From: RYN-230 sp963844695
GTDB lineage: Bacteria > Actinomycetota > Actinomycetes > Streptosporangiales > Streptosporangiaceae
Reading direction: 5' to 3'
Assembly (NCBI GenBank): GCA_963844695.1
Contig: CAWJPL010000027.1
Coordinates: 62,001-126,000 of the forward strand
DNA: 64,000 nucleotides
The notes under the pieces: model-generated
What the model was told of the DNA's origin: nothing
Database searches by the model: none
Seen by the model: the letters and a program-made list of their open reading frames with translations, nothing else
Part shown: positions 52,461-60,643 of the stretch, piece by piece
How the letters are laid out: each line of letters opens with the position of its first letter
Position numbering within the stretch: the stretch's first letter is position 1
Translations under genes and position numbers: made by a program

Positions 52461-52955
52461 ATGAGCGCCGCGACTCCCAGCACCGCCACCCGTTCCACCC
52501 CAGCCGTCCCGGCCACCTCCCGCCTGGCGAAAGTGCCGGTCCCCGTGGCCGGCGGCTTCGCCGCCCTGGTCGGCGCGGCTGTGCTCTACGCCTACGGAAC
52601 CCTGGTCAGGGCACTGGACGTCCCCCTGCGCGCCGGTGAGATCGGCGCCCGCCACGCCCAGGCCGTCACGCCAGCCAGCTTCGCCGCCGGCGTCGTCTTC
52701 TGCACCGTCGCCGGGACGATCCTGGCCATGGTCCTCGCCCGCTGCGCCGCCCACCCGGCACGGGTGTTCCTGCGCACCTCGCTGGTCCTGGTCGCGATCT
52801 CGCTGGTGTTCCCGCTGGCCGCCAGCCACGCCGCCACGTCAACCAGGCTCACCCTGGCGCTGGGCCACCTGGTCGCCGCGGCCATCGTCATCCCGATCCT
52901 CGCCGGCCGCCTCGCTTACGCCGCCGGCCGTCCCCGGCCGTTCAGGCGCGGCTGA
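52461..52955 (+). CDS. Four-helix membrane protein (DUF6069-like)
   Basis: A 164-residue protein with a Thr/Pro/Ala-rich cytosolic start and four hydrophobic helices (about 28-48, 70-92, 100-120, 128-150). The pattern, with ALGHLVAAAIVIPILAGRLA as last helix, fits the family labelled DUF6069. ACAGGAG lies upstream of the ATG. Function unknown. Its end overlaps the convergent methyltransferase by 14 bases. Confidence 0.75.
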   Translation: MSAATPSTATRSTPAVPATSRLAKVPVPVAGGFAALVGAAVLYAYGTLVRALDVPLRAGEIGARHAQAVTPASFAAGVVFCTVAGTILAMVLARCAAHPARVFLRTSLVLVAISLVFPLAASHAATSTRLTLALGHLVAAAIVIPILAGRLAYAAGRPRPFRRG

Positions 52956-53700
52956 CCGCCGCCCACGCGCTGGCGTGGATCTCGACGGGGCCGGCGGGCA
53001 GCAGATGACGGCACTGGTCGCGAAGCGCGGCCCGGCGATCCGGGGTCAGGGACGCCACGTAGGCGCCGGCCGGGCCTACCCCGAGGGTGAACGGCTCCCA
53101 CCAGTCCTCGAAGCTGGCGTAGCTGGCCGGCACGGTCAGCGTGCTGACCTGCGTCCCGTTGAGCCCGGCCTGCGCGAAGAGCGTGGCCAGATGACCTTCG
53201 CGGACACCGGGCAGGTCTGACTCGTCGTCCGCGGCCGGATCCAGCTCCCGCGCCGCCTGCCAGAACACGCCCAGCGGCCCGCGGCCTTCCGCGTGGTTCC
53301 AGACGCACGCCGACACAACCCCGCCGGGCCTGGTCACCCGGCCCATCTCCCGCAGGCCTGCCGCCGGGTCGGTCATGAAATGAACGACCAGCTGCGCCAG
53401 CGCGGCGTCGAACGTGTCATCGGGGAACGGCAGCCGCTCGGCCGTTGACCTCCGGACGTCCACGCCGGGCAGCCGCTCCCGGACCGCGGCGGCAAAAGAC
53501 GCTGACGGCTCGACCGCACTGACCGCGTCCGGGCCGGTCCGGCTGACCAGCACAGCGGTCAGCGCACCAGGCCCGCACCCCACGTCGAGCACCCGCTGGC
53601 CGGGACCGATCCCGGTCAGGTCGGCGAACTGCACCGCGAGTGGCTCGGAGTACTGCCCCATGAACCGCAGGTAGGCGTCCGCGCTGACGTCGAAGCTCAC
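52942..53700 (-). CDS. Class I SAM-dependent methyltransferase
   Basis: A 252-residue Methyltransf_11-type enzyme. Seen: QRVLDVGCGPGALTAVLV (motif I), VSAVEPSASFAAAVRERLP, AERLPFPDDTFDAALAQLVVHFM (motif II/IV) and MGRVTRPGGVVSACVW. GTG 53700 begins MSFDVSADAYLRFMGQYS, a usual lead-in of the family. The substrate cannot be told. Single gene. Confidence 0.88.
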   Translation of the reverse strand: MSFDVSADAYLRFMGQYSEPLAVQFADLTGIGPGQRVLDVGCGPGALTAVLVSRTGPDAVSAVEPSASFAAAVRERLPGVDVRRSTAERLPFPDDTFDAALAQLVVHFMTDPAAGLREMGRVTRPGGVVSACVWNHAEGRGPLGVFWQAARELDPAADDESDLPGVREGHLATLFAQAGLNGTQVSTLTVPASYASFEDWWEPFTLGVGPAGAYVASLTPDRRAALRDQCRHLLPAGPVEIHASAWAAVSRA

Positions 53701-53733
53701 CCGGCCAAGCTACGCCTCACCCGGGCCGGCGCC

Positions 53734-54996
53734 TCAGTCGCCGTCGAGGGAGCGCCGCTGCGGGGCGGTGTGAGCGAAGCTGGTCGCGGTGAACGGCTCG
53801 GGGTTCAGGTGCCGGGCGTGGATGACCTTGAGCAGCCGGGCCAGCTGGCTGCCCAGGCCGGGGACCCAGTGCAGGAGCACGATCTCGCCAGCTTCCAGCC
53901 CTTTGCCGTCCCAGGTGTGGATGCCGTCGCTATCCACGACCACGCTCCAGCCCACCAATTTCTTCAGCCCGCCCCGGTACGCCGCGGCCTGCACCGTAGG
54001 GTCGAAGGCCCCGTACGGCGGCCGTCCCAGGAAGGGGACCTGGCCGAGCAGGTGCCCGAGGGCCCGCCGGGCCTGCCCCCACTGGGTCGTGGCCTGGCCC
54101 AGGGTCAGTTTGGTGAGGTTGGGATGAGACACGGTGTGATCGCCTACCGTGCCGCCCGCGCTGACAAAGGCCCGCCAGTACGGCAGGTCCCGCTGGGCGG
54201 CTTGCTCGATGAGGAAGGCCGTCACCGGCAGATGGGTCTGGCGCATGATGGCCAGGACCCGCGGGCTCGGGGTCCAGCCGTCGTCCACGGTGATGTAGAT
54301 GGCCCGGTGGGCCGGGCTGGCGAAGGAGTAGAGCGGGATCTCCGGCAGGCCGGGCGTGGCCAGGCGCACCGCGGTTTGCTCACCGTCCCGGGCGGTCAGG
54401 GTCAGCGTGGTCCGGCAGGCAGCCGCGCCGTCTGCCACGACCACCTCCCGGGACGCCGGGAAGCTGACCTGGTCCTGGCCGCATAGCGGCTTGTGCCTGG
54501 CGCGGCGGAGCGGACCGGAGAGCCAGACGTGGATCCCGCCGGAGTCACGGCGGGACGCGGTGACCCGCAGCGCCGGGGGTGGGGTGACGGTCAGGGCCTG
54601 GCTGAACGGCGCCGGTCCCGCCACCTGGACCACAAGACGGGTCGGCGTGCCGGGGGGCACGGGTACCCCGACCATCCCGCGGCCAGCAGGCTGGGTCCAC
54701 TGCTTCCCGTCCGCCGCCTCGGAGACCGTGAGATGGCTGCGGGCCAGGATCCGGCGGCCCGATGGCCCGCCGCCGGCCCGCAGCCGGATGGTCACGGTGT
54801 TCGACGCCGGATCCAGGGTCCAGGCCACCGCGGGACGGACCGAGGCTGCCGCCACAGCCCGCTGCCCCACCCAGGCCACGATCAGGCCCGCTGCCACCAG
54901 CACTCCGGTCATGGCGAAAACGGTGACTCGAGGGGGCAGCATCGGGGGCGGGGTCGTCGGGCGGACGGGACGGGCGGGCGCCCCCGGGCCGGTCAT
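53734..54996 (-). CDS. Membrane-anchored polysaccharide deacetylase (NodB domain)
   Basis: A 420-residue protein. A Pro-rich start, one membrane helix (about 28-46, VFAMTGVLVAAGLIVAWVG), an extracellular beta-rich region of about 170 residues (Ig-like, unassigned), then a CE4 NodB domain: YITVDDGWTPSP (metal Asp), GTVGDHTVSHPNLTKL (HxxxH metal site), FLGRPPYGAF, GWSVVVDSDG and GEIVLLHWVPG. It would remove acetyl groups from peptidoglycan or a cell-wall glycan. ATG 54996 follows GGAG. Confidence 0.88.
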   Translation of the reverse strand: MTGPGAPARPVRPTTPPPMLPPRVTVFAMTGVLVAAGLIVAWVGQRAVAAASVRPAVAWTLDPASNTVTIRLRAGGGPSGRRILARSHLTVSEAADGKQWTQPAGRGMVGVPVPPGTPTRLVVQVAGPAPFSQALTVTPPPALRVTASRRDSGGIHVWLSGPLRRARHKPLCGQDQVSFPASREVVVADGAAACRTTLTLTARDGEQTAVRLATPGLPEIPLYSFASPAHRAIYITVDDGWTPSPRVLAIMRQTHLPVTAFLIEQAAQRDLPYWRAFVSAGGTVGDHTVSHPNLTKLTLGQATTQWGQARRALGHLLGQVPFLGRPPYGAFDPTVQAAAYRGGLKKLVGWSVVVDSDGIHTWDGKGLEAGEIVLLHWVPGLGSQLARLLKVIHARHLNPEPFTATSFAHTAPQRRSLDGD

Positions 54997-55312
54997 TCCA
55001 GAACTCCGCCAGCGGGATGTGAATCCGTAGTTCCGCGCCGGGCGCAGACACGAGCATTCCGGCTCATGGCGCCCAGATTTGCACATTCGCGCAGGAAAGC
55101 TGCCCCGCCACGCCGGGGCCGCCCGCGCCCGCAATTGACGGCTGGTCAATCCCGCGGGCAATCGCGCATGTTCCCGTGCCGCCCAGGTGCCATGGGAGCG
55201 GTGAGGATCGAGGTTCGGGACCCGGCTGAACCGGGTCGGGCTGCAGGCCGGGCGAGCGACAGGTTCGCGCACGCCGCTCTGCGTCTGGTGCCGAGTCGAT
55301 ACCTTTGACCGC
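54997..55312. other. Intergenic region, nothing recognised
   Basis: About 316 bases. Minus-strand open frames here are low-complexity shadows. I see no promoter of good quality, no RNA gene and no strong hairpin. Confidence 0.4.
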
Positions 55313-55537
55313 GTGGAGCTCGACCGAGTCGCCCGTGGCCGCACAGCGCCCGGCCAGAACTCCGCGGCGGGGTCGCGGCCGAGGCCGCCCCGGGCGGATC
55401 AGCACTCAGCAGGACGATTCCACATCCTGGTGAGCAAGGGCATCAAGAAGTACACCTACCAGGTCGTCCACCTGAACTCGGAGTACGCCAACCAGTTCAG
55501 CGACCACGACCCTCAGGTCGTTGATCTCAAGCCGTAA
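55313..55537 (+). pseudogene. C-terminal fragment of an EEP-family nuclease/phosphatase
   Basis: The last 35 codons read HILVSKGIKKYTYQ, then VVHLNSEYANQFSDHDPQVVDLKP, which resembles the end of endonuclease/exonuclease/phosphatase proteins (ExeM-like), where SDHDP holds a catalytic His. Third positions are strongly G/C, so the segment was or is coding. Nothing upstream matches the other 250 or more residues of that fold. Either a truncated relic or a small independent protein that borrowed the ending. Confidence 0.45.
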
Positions 55538-55581
55538 CTCCCAGCCGCCAGGGCCCGCTGTCGTGGTCTACCGTGTGAGCC

Positions 55582-56196
55582 ATGGACGACGCGTCCTACC
55601 GGGTTTCGGATGCCGAGCGTGAGCATGCGGTGGTGGTGCTGCGCGAGCATCTGCTCGCGGGCCGCCTGACCCTCGAGGAGTTCTCCGAGCGGGTCGAGGC
55701 CGCTCTCCGGGCCCGCGTCGGCGGGGAACTCGCGGCGGTCCAGGAAGACCTGCCGCAAGTCTTCGCGGAGGCGTCCGGTTCCTCGCGCAAGCCGGCCCGG
55801 ATCACCGCCGCCGTGCTCGGGCGCGTGGTCCGCCGCGGGCGGCTCAGGCTGCGCCGGTGGACCCTGGCCACCAGCGCCTTCGGCGACCTCGACCTCGACC
55901 TGCGCGAAGCCATCATCGACCAGCCGCACACCGCCGTGACCGTCCTCGCGGTCTTTGGTAACGCCGATATCTATGTGCCGGAGGGCGTCAGCGTCAACGT
56001 CAGCGGGCTGACCATCTTCGGTCATCGCCGTGACTGGGGGCGCGACGTCGTGCGTCCCGACGCCCCGGCCGTGCAGGTCCGCATACTGGGCTGCTGCGGG
56101 ACCGTGGACGTGTGGCGGGTGCCTCACGACATGCACGGCAGTTACAGCGAGATCTTCCGCCAGCTCAAAGAGCGCCAGCGTCAGCTCCCCGGGTGA
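55582..56196 (+). CDS. DUF1707 protein with LiaF-like C-terminal domain
   Basis: A 204-residue protein. N-terminal DUF1707 domain (YRVSDAEREHAVVVLREHLLAGRLTLEEFSERVEAALRA at residues 6-44), a basic linker, then a beta-rich cell-wall-stress domain (ATSAFGDLDLDLREA, VTVLAVFGNADIYVPEGVSVNVSGLTIFGHRRD) like the C-terminus of LiaF. No membrane span. Such proteins are common in actinomycetes and thought to act in envelope-stress sensing. ATG 55582 is preceded by GTGAGCC and no strong ribosome-binding site. Confidence 0.87.
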   Translation: MDDASYRVSDAEREHAVVVLREHLLAGRLTLEEFSERVEAALRARVGGELAAVQEDLPQVFAEASGSSRKPARITAAVLGRVVRRGRLRLRRWTLATSAFGDLDLDLREAIIDQPHTAVTVLAVFGNADIYVPEGVSVNVSGLTIFGHRRDWGRDVVRPDAPAVQVRILGCCGTVDVWRVPHDMHGSYSEIFRQLKERQRQLPG

Positions 56197-56337
56197 CAGC
56201 GCCTGCTCCCCGGGTAACCCGGTCCCTGCTGTGGGATCAGTAGCAGCCCTTCTCCTGTCACATTCCCGCCCGGCCAGGTGTCAGCTGTGTAACCCGCGAA
56301 AACGCAGGCGAAGCCCCGGAACGAAGGAGTGAGGGTC

Positions 56338-57282
56338 ATGCGAGTCATGGTCGTCGGAGCCAGCGGTGCGATCGGCGCCCGGCTCGTCCCCCAGCTGGCC
56401 GATCGGGGGCACGAAGTGATCGGCACGTTCAGGTCGCCTGGTCATGCCGCGCGGGTTCAGGCGCTCGGCGCCCAGCCGGTCCTGCTCGACCTGCTCGACC
56501 CGGGCGCGGTCCGCCAGGCCGTCCTCGACGTCCGCCCCGGGGCGATCGTCCATCAGGCGACGGCCCTGGCCGACGGGGGCTTCTCCAGGAAGCTCGACCG
56601 GACCTTCGCCCAGACCAACCGGCTCCGGACCGAGGGGACCGACGCCTTGCTGGCCGCGGCGCGCGAGGCGGGCGTGCCCCGCTTCGTCGCCCAGAGCTTC
56701 GCCCCGTACCGCTACGCCCGGGACGGCGGCCTGGTCAAGACCGAAGACGACCCGCTCGACCCGGCCCCGCCCGCGGGGGCGAAGGAGACGAACGCGGCCA
56801 TGGCCTACCTCGACCGGGTCGTCACCGAGGCGGGCGGGATCGCGCTTCGCTACGGCGGCTTCTACGGCGACCCCGGCGACCAGCTGGCCAGGGCCGTCCG
56901 CAGACGGCAGTTCCCGATCATCGGCCCCGGCGAGGGCGTCACCTCCTGGATCCACCTCGACGACGCCGCCGCCGCGACCGTGCTCGCCCTCGAACACGAC
57001 GGGCCCGCCCTCTACAACATCGTCAACGACGAGCCCGCCGCCACGCGTGAGTGGCTGCCGGTGCTGGCGGACGCGCTCGGCGCGAAACCGCCCCGTCACC
57101 TCCCAGCCTGGGTGGCCCGGCTCGTCATCGGCGAAGACGCGGTGCTGGGAGCCACCCAGTCCCGCGGCGCCTCGAACGCCCGGGCCCGGCGGGAACTGGG
57201 CTGGACGCCCCGCTACCCCAGCTGGCGGCAGGGCTTCGCCGCCTCGCTCGGGCCGGCCAGGCCCCTCACCGCCGCGGCCTGA
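56338..57282 (+). CDS. NAD(P)-dependent epimerase/reductase (extended SDR)
   Basis: A 314-residue extended SDR. Seen: VMVVGASGAIGARLVPQLADRGHEV (GxxGxxG), DLLDPGAV, VHQATALAD, ARYG-type region FAPYRYARDGG, IALRYGGFYGDPGDQL, and SWIHLDDAAAATVLALEH. The usual YxxxK is not obvious, so it may be an atypical family member. ATG 56338 lies eight bases after AAGGAG; GTG 56329 is less likely. Its end overlaps the convergent BBE gene by up to 70 bases. Confidence 0.85.
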   Translation: MRVMVVGASGAIGARLVPQLADRGHEVIGTFRSPGHAARVQALGAQPVLLDLLDPGAVRQAVLDVRPGAIVHQATALADGGFSRKLDRTFAQTNRLRTEGTDALLAAAREAGVPRFVAQSFAPYRYARDGGLVKTEDDPLDPAPPAGAKETNAAMAYLDRVVTEAGGIALRYGGFYGDPGDQLARAVRRRQFPIIGPGEGVTSWIHLDDAAAATVLALEHDGPALYNIVNDEPAATREWLPVLADALGAKPPRHLPAWVARLVIGEDAVLGATQSRGASNARARRELGWTPRYPSWRQGFAASLGPARPLTAAA

Positions 57283-58925
57283 CCAGCACCGTTCACGCCC
57301 ATCGTTTCAGATAACGAAAACCACCCGGCGCTCACGACGGGAGCACCAGGCGGCGACGACTGAGCCGCCGGGGTGATCGACTGGGCGTGGTTGAACACGT
57401 CGAGCGGATCCCAGCGGGCCTTGACCGCCTGCAGGGCAGGGTAGCCGTCCTTGTAGTACAGGACCGGCCAGCTGGCCGGGAGGTTGACGTCGGGATAGTT
57501 GATGAAGCAGCCGTCGGTGACCCCGTTGGACACGGGGACACCGCCGCTGGCCGCGTACACGCTGGCGTAGAACCCGTTGATCCAGCCCAGGTTGACCTCG
57601 TCGTCCTCAGGTGAGGTCCAGTAGGTCTGGTACTGCAACTTCATGATCGAGGAGCGTTGCGCGACGGCCGTGGCGTCCGGCGCCACCGCGTTGACCTGGC
57701 CCCCGTAGGAGTCGACCTGCAGCAGGGCCTGCGGGTTGGAGTAGCGTGCGTCGGTCAGCGCGCCGTAGATGGCCCGGATCTGGTCGTCGGGAAACCCGGT
57801 GATCATGTACGCCGACTTGTATTTGCCCCGCCGGTTCGGCCCGGACCCGTTGGAGGTCTGCGTGGCCTGGAGCCAGGGGAGCGTCTCCACCGTGGTCGAC
57901 CCGCCCGGTACGCCCGCGCTGACCTGAGCGAGGAAGGACGGCAGCAGGCCGAAGGCGGGCCCGGCGGCCTGGGTGGTCATCGTGATGTGTCCGGCCGACC
58001 GGTGAAACAGCTTGAGCAGCGAGAACAGGCCCGTGAACGGGCTGGACGGAGAGCTGTTGGCGGCCAGGAAGCGCCCGTAGTTGCCCAGCAGAGTGGCAAA
58101 GTCCGGCTCGGTCAGGCCGGACCACGGCCAGGTCGTGGTGGCCAGCCGCACCTGGACGGGCGGGTTCGGCAGCCCGGTGAAGTAGTACGCGGTGACGATG
58201 CCGAAGTTGCCCCCGCCGCCACCGGTGTGCGCCCACAGCAGCCTGCTGGTCTGCGGATCGCCTTTCCTGGCCCGCACCAGCCGCGCCCGGCCACTCCGGT
58301 CGACCCCGACCACGTCCACGCCGGCCAGGTAGTCCACGGTCAGGCCGTGCATTCTCGACAAGAGCCCGTATCCGCCGCCCACGATGTGGCCGCCCACCCC
58401 GACCGAGTAGCAGGAGCCGCCCGGCAGAGTGAGGTTGTAGTCCTTGAACAGGGTCTCGTACACGTTCCAGAGGGTGGCCCCACCCGCTACGCACACCAGG
58501 CCGGACCGGTCCCGGGACACGCCCTGCATCCCGCTCAGGTCGACGATGACGCCGCCGTGGTTCCCGGACGAGAAGTTCTCGTAGCAGTGGCCGCCGCCGC
58601 GCACCGTGATCCGCAGGCCCGCGTCGTGCGCCCGCTGCACGGCCGCCACGGTCTGGCGGGCGCTCCTGACCACCTGGATGTAGGCCGGGGAGCCGACCCA
58701 GCGCCGGTTGAACCCCATCCGCAAGGTGGCGTACCGGGGGTCGGACGGGTAGATCGGCGGCAGGCCGTGGAGAGCGGGTGGGAGGGTCTCGGCGGTACCC
58801 GGGAGGGTCCTGGTCGTACCCGGAAGGGTGAGCGCGCCCGCGCCGGCCAGCAGGCCGCCGCCGACGGAGAGGAACCCCCGTCGCCCGAGGGTCTGGGCGG
58901 CTGGATTTGACTCCGGCAATGTCAC
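57213..58925 (-). CDS. Tat-exported BBE-type FAD-linked oxidase
   Basis: A 570-residue berberine-bridge-enzyme family oxidase. Twin-arginine signal: GRRGFLSVGGGLLAGAGALTL at about residues 14-34. FAD domain with RGGGHCYENFSSG (His for covalent flavin) and PGGSCYSVGVGGHIVGGGYG (the Cys position of the second covalent link), so bicovalent FAD is likely. Also VVGVDRSG, HTGGGGGNFGIVTAYYF and the C-terminal BBE motif ARWDPLDVFNHAQSI. Substrates of relatives are sugars and alkaloids. The last 45 or so residues run beyond the family end and overlap the convergent epimerase gene; the true stop may be nearer 57300 if a base is missing. Confidence 0.87.
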   Translation of the reverse strand: MTLPESNPAAQTLGRRGFLSVGGGLLAGAGALTLPGTTRTLPGTAETLPPALHGLPPIYPSDPRYATLRMGFNRRWVGSPAYIQVVRSARQTVAAVQRAHDAGLRITVRGGGHCYENFSSGNHGGVIVDLSGMQGVSRDRSGLVCVAGGATLWNVYETLFKDYNLTLPGGSCYSVGVGGHIVGGGYGLLSRMHGLTVDYLAGVDVVGVDRSGRARLVRARKGDPQTSRLLWAHTGGGGGNFGIVTAYYFTGLPNPPVQVRLATTTWPWSGLTEPDFATLLGNYGRFLAANSSPSSPFTGLFSLLKLFHRSAGHITMTTQAAGPAFGLLPSFLAQVSAGVPGGSTTVETLPWLQATQTSNGSGPNRRGKYKSAYMITGFPDDQIRAIYGALTDARYSNPQALLQVDSYGGQVNAVAPDATAVAQRSSIMKLQYQTYWTSPEDDEVNLGWINGFYASVYAASGGVPVSNGVTDGCFINYPDVNLPASWPVLYYKDGYPALQAVKARWDPLDVFNHAQSITPAAQSSPPGAPVVSAGWFSLSETMGVNGAGQAAAVRGLAGPSEAAKPCRQLG

Positions 58926-59047
58926 CGGTTAACTATTTCCCGCGGCCTGCGTTCACGGCGGTCACCGGTGAAATCGGGCCAGCCTGGCCAGGGTAGCGAA
59001 ATAGCGCGTTACTTTCCCGGTGCCCGGGCGGTGGTTAGAATCTCCCC

Positions 59048-59400
59048 GTGATCACCGGCATACATGCCGATCGTGTTCTCGCCTCAGGCTGAGCAGGTGC
59101 GTGCGTTCTTCAGGGACGTGCTCGGCCTGTCGTCGGTTGACGCGGGTGGCGGATGGCCTGATTTTCGCGCTGCCCCCCGCTGAGCTGGCTGTCCATCCGG
59201 CCGACGGTAATACCCGCCACGAGCTTTACCTGATGTGTGATGACATTCACGCCACGCTCGCCGAATTGCGGGGCAAAGGGGTGGACGTGGCGAAGGACGT
59301 CGCCGACCAGGGCTGGGGGCTGCTGGCTGCGATCCGGCTGCCTGATGGCTCGGAACTTCCGGTCTACCAGCCCCGGCACCCTTCTGCGCTGGCGCCCTGA
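59048..59400 (+). CDS. VOC-family protein with two frameshifts
   Basis: Glyoxalase-fold protein of about 116 residues. GTG 59048 begins VITGIHA; the sequence then continues in a second frame as IVFSPQAEQVRAFFRDVLGLSSVDAGGGW, and in a third as LIFALPPAELAVHPADGNTRHELYLMCDDI to GSELPVYQP. One extra base near 59066 and another near 59157 account for it. No metal His triad is evident. Function unknown. Ends 28 bases before a strong hairpin. Confidence 0.75.
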
Positions 59401-59427
59401 CCCGGCGCACTTCGCGGCGTGAGATGA

Positions 59428-59462
59428 CAGTGCCCCGGCCGCGGGGGTCGGCCGGGGCACTG
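59428..59462. terminator. 13-bp perfect hairpin, bidirectional terminator
   Basis: CAGTGCCCCGGCC, nine-base loop, GGCCGGGGCACTG, between the convergent VOC gene (ends 59400) and MBL gene (ends 59520). No U tract on either side; the stem is long enough to act alone. Confidence 0.75.
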
Positions 59463-59519
59463 CCGGGGGAAGAGGTCATTCACTGAAGTAAGCGCCGGCG
59501 GCCCCGGATCCGTTACGGG

Positions 59520-60572
59520 TCAGGCGGCGAGCCGGAACGAGGAGCCGCTGCTGCCCGCGACCCAGGCGCCGGGCAGGGCCGCCGCGAGAGCATGCTGGGC
59601 GCGCCAGCCGGTACAGTGCCCGGGCACCAGCAGGTCCGGGTTCATCCCGGTGAGCGCGTTGACGGTAGGCCGGATGATCGGCTCGAACGCGGGGCCGCTG
59701 AGGTGCAGGCCGCCGACCAGGCCGGAAAGGCCCGGCACGCCGGTGAGCCGTTGGGCGTGCCGGACGATGTTGATCGCGCCGGCGTGCCCGCAGCCGGTGA
59801 GCACCACAAGGCCCCGCCCGCGGACCTGCACCACGAGGGCCTGATCGTCGATGACCAGGGGGTCGTGCTGCCAGGTCGAGCCGGTCCACCGCTGGTGCGG
59901 CGGGGGCATGCCGTGCTCGAACTCGGTGGTCCGGTCAACCTCTCCGGTGATCAGCACGCACCCGTCGGCGAGCAGCGAAGGCTCGCGGCGCTCGATCACC
60001 GCGAAGCCCTCGCCTTCGAGGGCCCGCTTGCTCAGGGTAGGCAGCTCGTCGGGCTCGCGGCCGGGCACCGCCAGGCGCCGCCGGGTCCAGATCATCGGGT
60101 GCACCACCATGGGCAGCGACCGGGTCCCCTGCTTTCCGGCCAGCCCGGCCAGGCCGCCGGCGTGGTCGAAGTGGCCGTGGCTGAGGACGACCGCCTGGAT
60201 CTGGGACAGATCGGTGCCGAGCCGGCTGGCGTTGGTGACCATCGCGTCCGGGGACAGCCCGGTGTCGAACAGCAGGGTGGTGGTGCTGGCGCCCCGGCGG
60301 ACGCTGACCAGCGCGGAGAAGCCGTGCTCGGCCATCATCCCGGTCGTCGTCGATCCGGTCTCGAACTGCGGGGCCTGCGTCCGGCCGGCGCTGAGGGGAG
60401 CCCGGGTAGTGCGTTCGTCGCCGGTCAGCAGGCCGTCGAACACGTTGTCAACCAGCGTGGTGATCACGATCTCGTCGACCGGCTCGAGCGTGATCGGGTC
60501 GGCCGCGGATCCGGCCGCGGGACGCGGGACGGCCATCGCGACCTGCCGCGGGTCCGCTGGTGAGTCACACAT
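59520..60572 (-). CDS. MBL-fold metallohydrolase
   Basis: A 350-residue metallo-beta-lactamase-fold hydrolase. Seen: TLLFDTGLSPDAM, the zinc motif VVLSHGHFDHAGG, a later LTGCGHAGAINIVRHAQ and LVPGHCTGWRAQHAL with further metal His. The layout resembles the dihydropterin-methyl-ribofuranosyl-aminobenzene-phosphate synthase-like subgroup. ATG 60572 starts; no signal peptide. It lies 71 bases downstream in a minus-strand order LuxR regulator then MBL? No: transcription on this strand runs MBL last-to-first coordinates, so the MBL gene precedes the LuxR gene end and could be cotranscribed with neither. Substrate unknown. Confidence 0.82.
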   Translation of the reverse strand: MCDSPADPRQVAMAVPRPAAGSAADPITLEPVDEIVITTLVDNVFDGLLTGDERTTRAPLSAGRTQAPQFETGSTTTGMMAEHGFSALVSVRRGASTTTLLFDTGLSPDAMVTNASRLGTDLSQIQAVVLSHGHFDHAGGLAGLAGKQGTRSLPMVVHPMIWTRRRLAVPGREPDELPTLSKRALEGEGFAVIERREPSLLADGCVLITGEVDRTTEFEHGMPPPHQRWTGSTWQHDPLVIDDQALVVQVRGRGLVVLTGCGHAGAINIVRHAQRLTGVPGLSGLVGGLHLSGPAFEPIIRPTVNALTGMNPDLLVPGHCTGWRAQHALAAALPGAWVAGSSGSSFRLAA

Positions 60573-60643
60573 CAGGAGTCCTCGGATCGAAGTGAGCCAT
60601 GGCCAGATTCTCCCGGGTTGTCACCCGGCAGATCCCCGCGGGC

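Noticed and set aside
55064..55405. 113-codon minus-strand frame upstream of the polysaccharide deacetylase
   Set aside because: Low-complexity, no start signal and partly antisense to the nuclease-like fragment.
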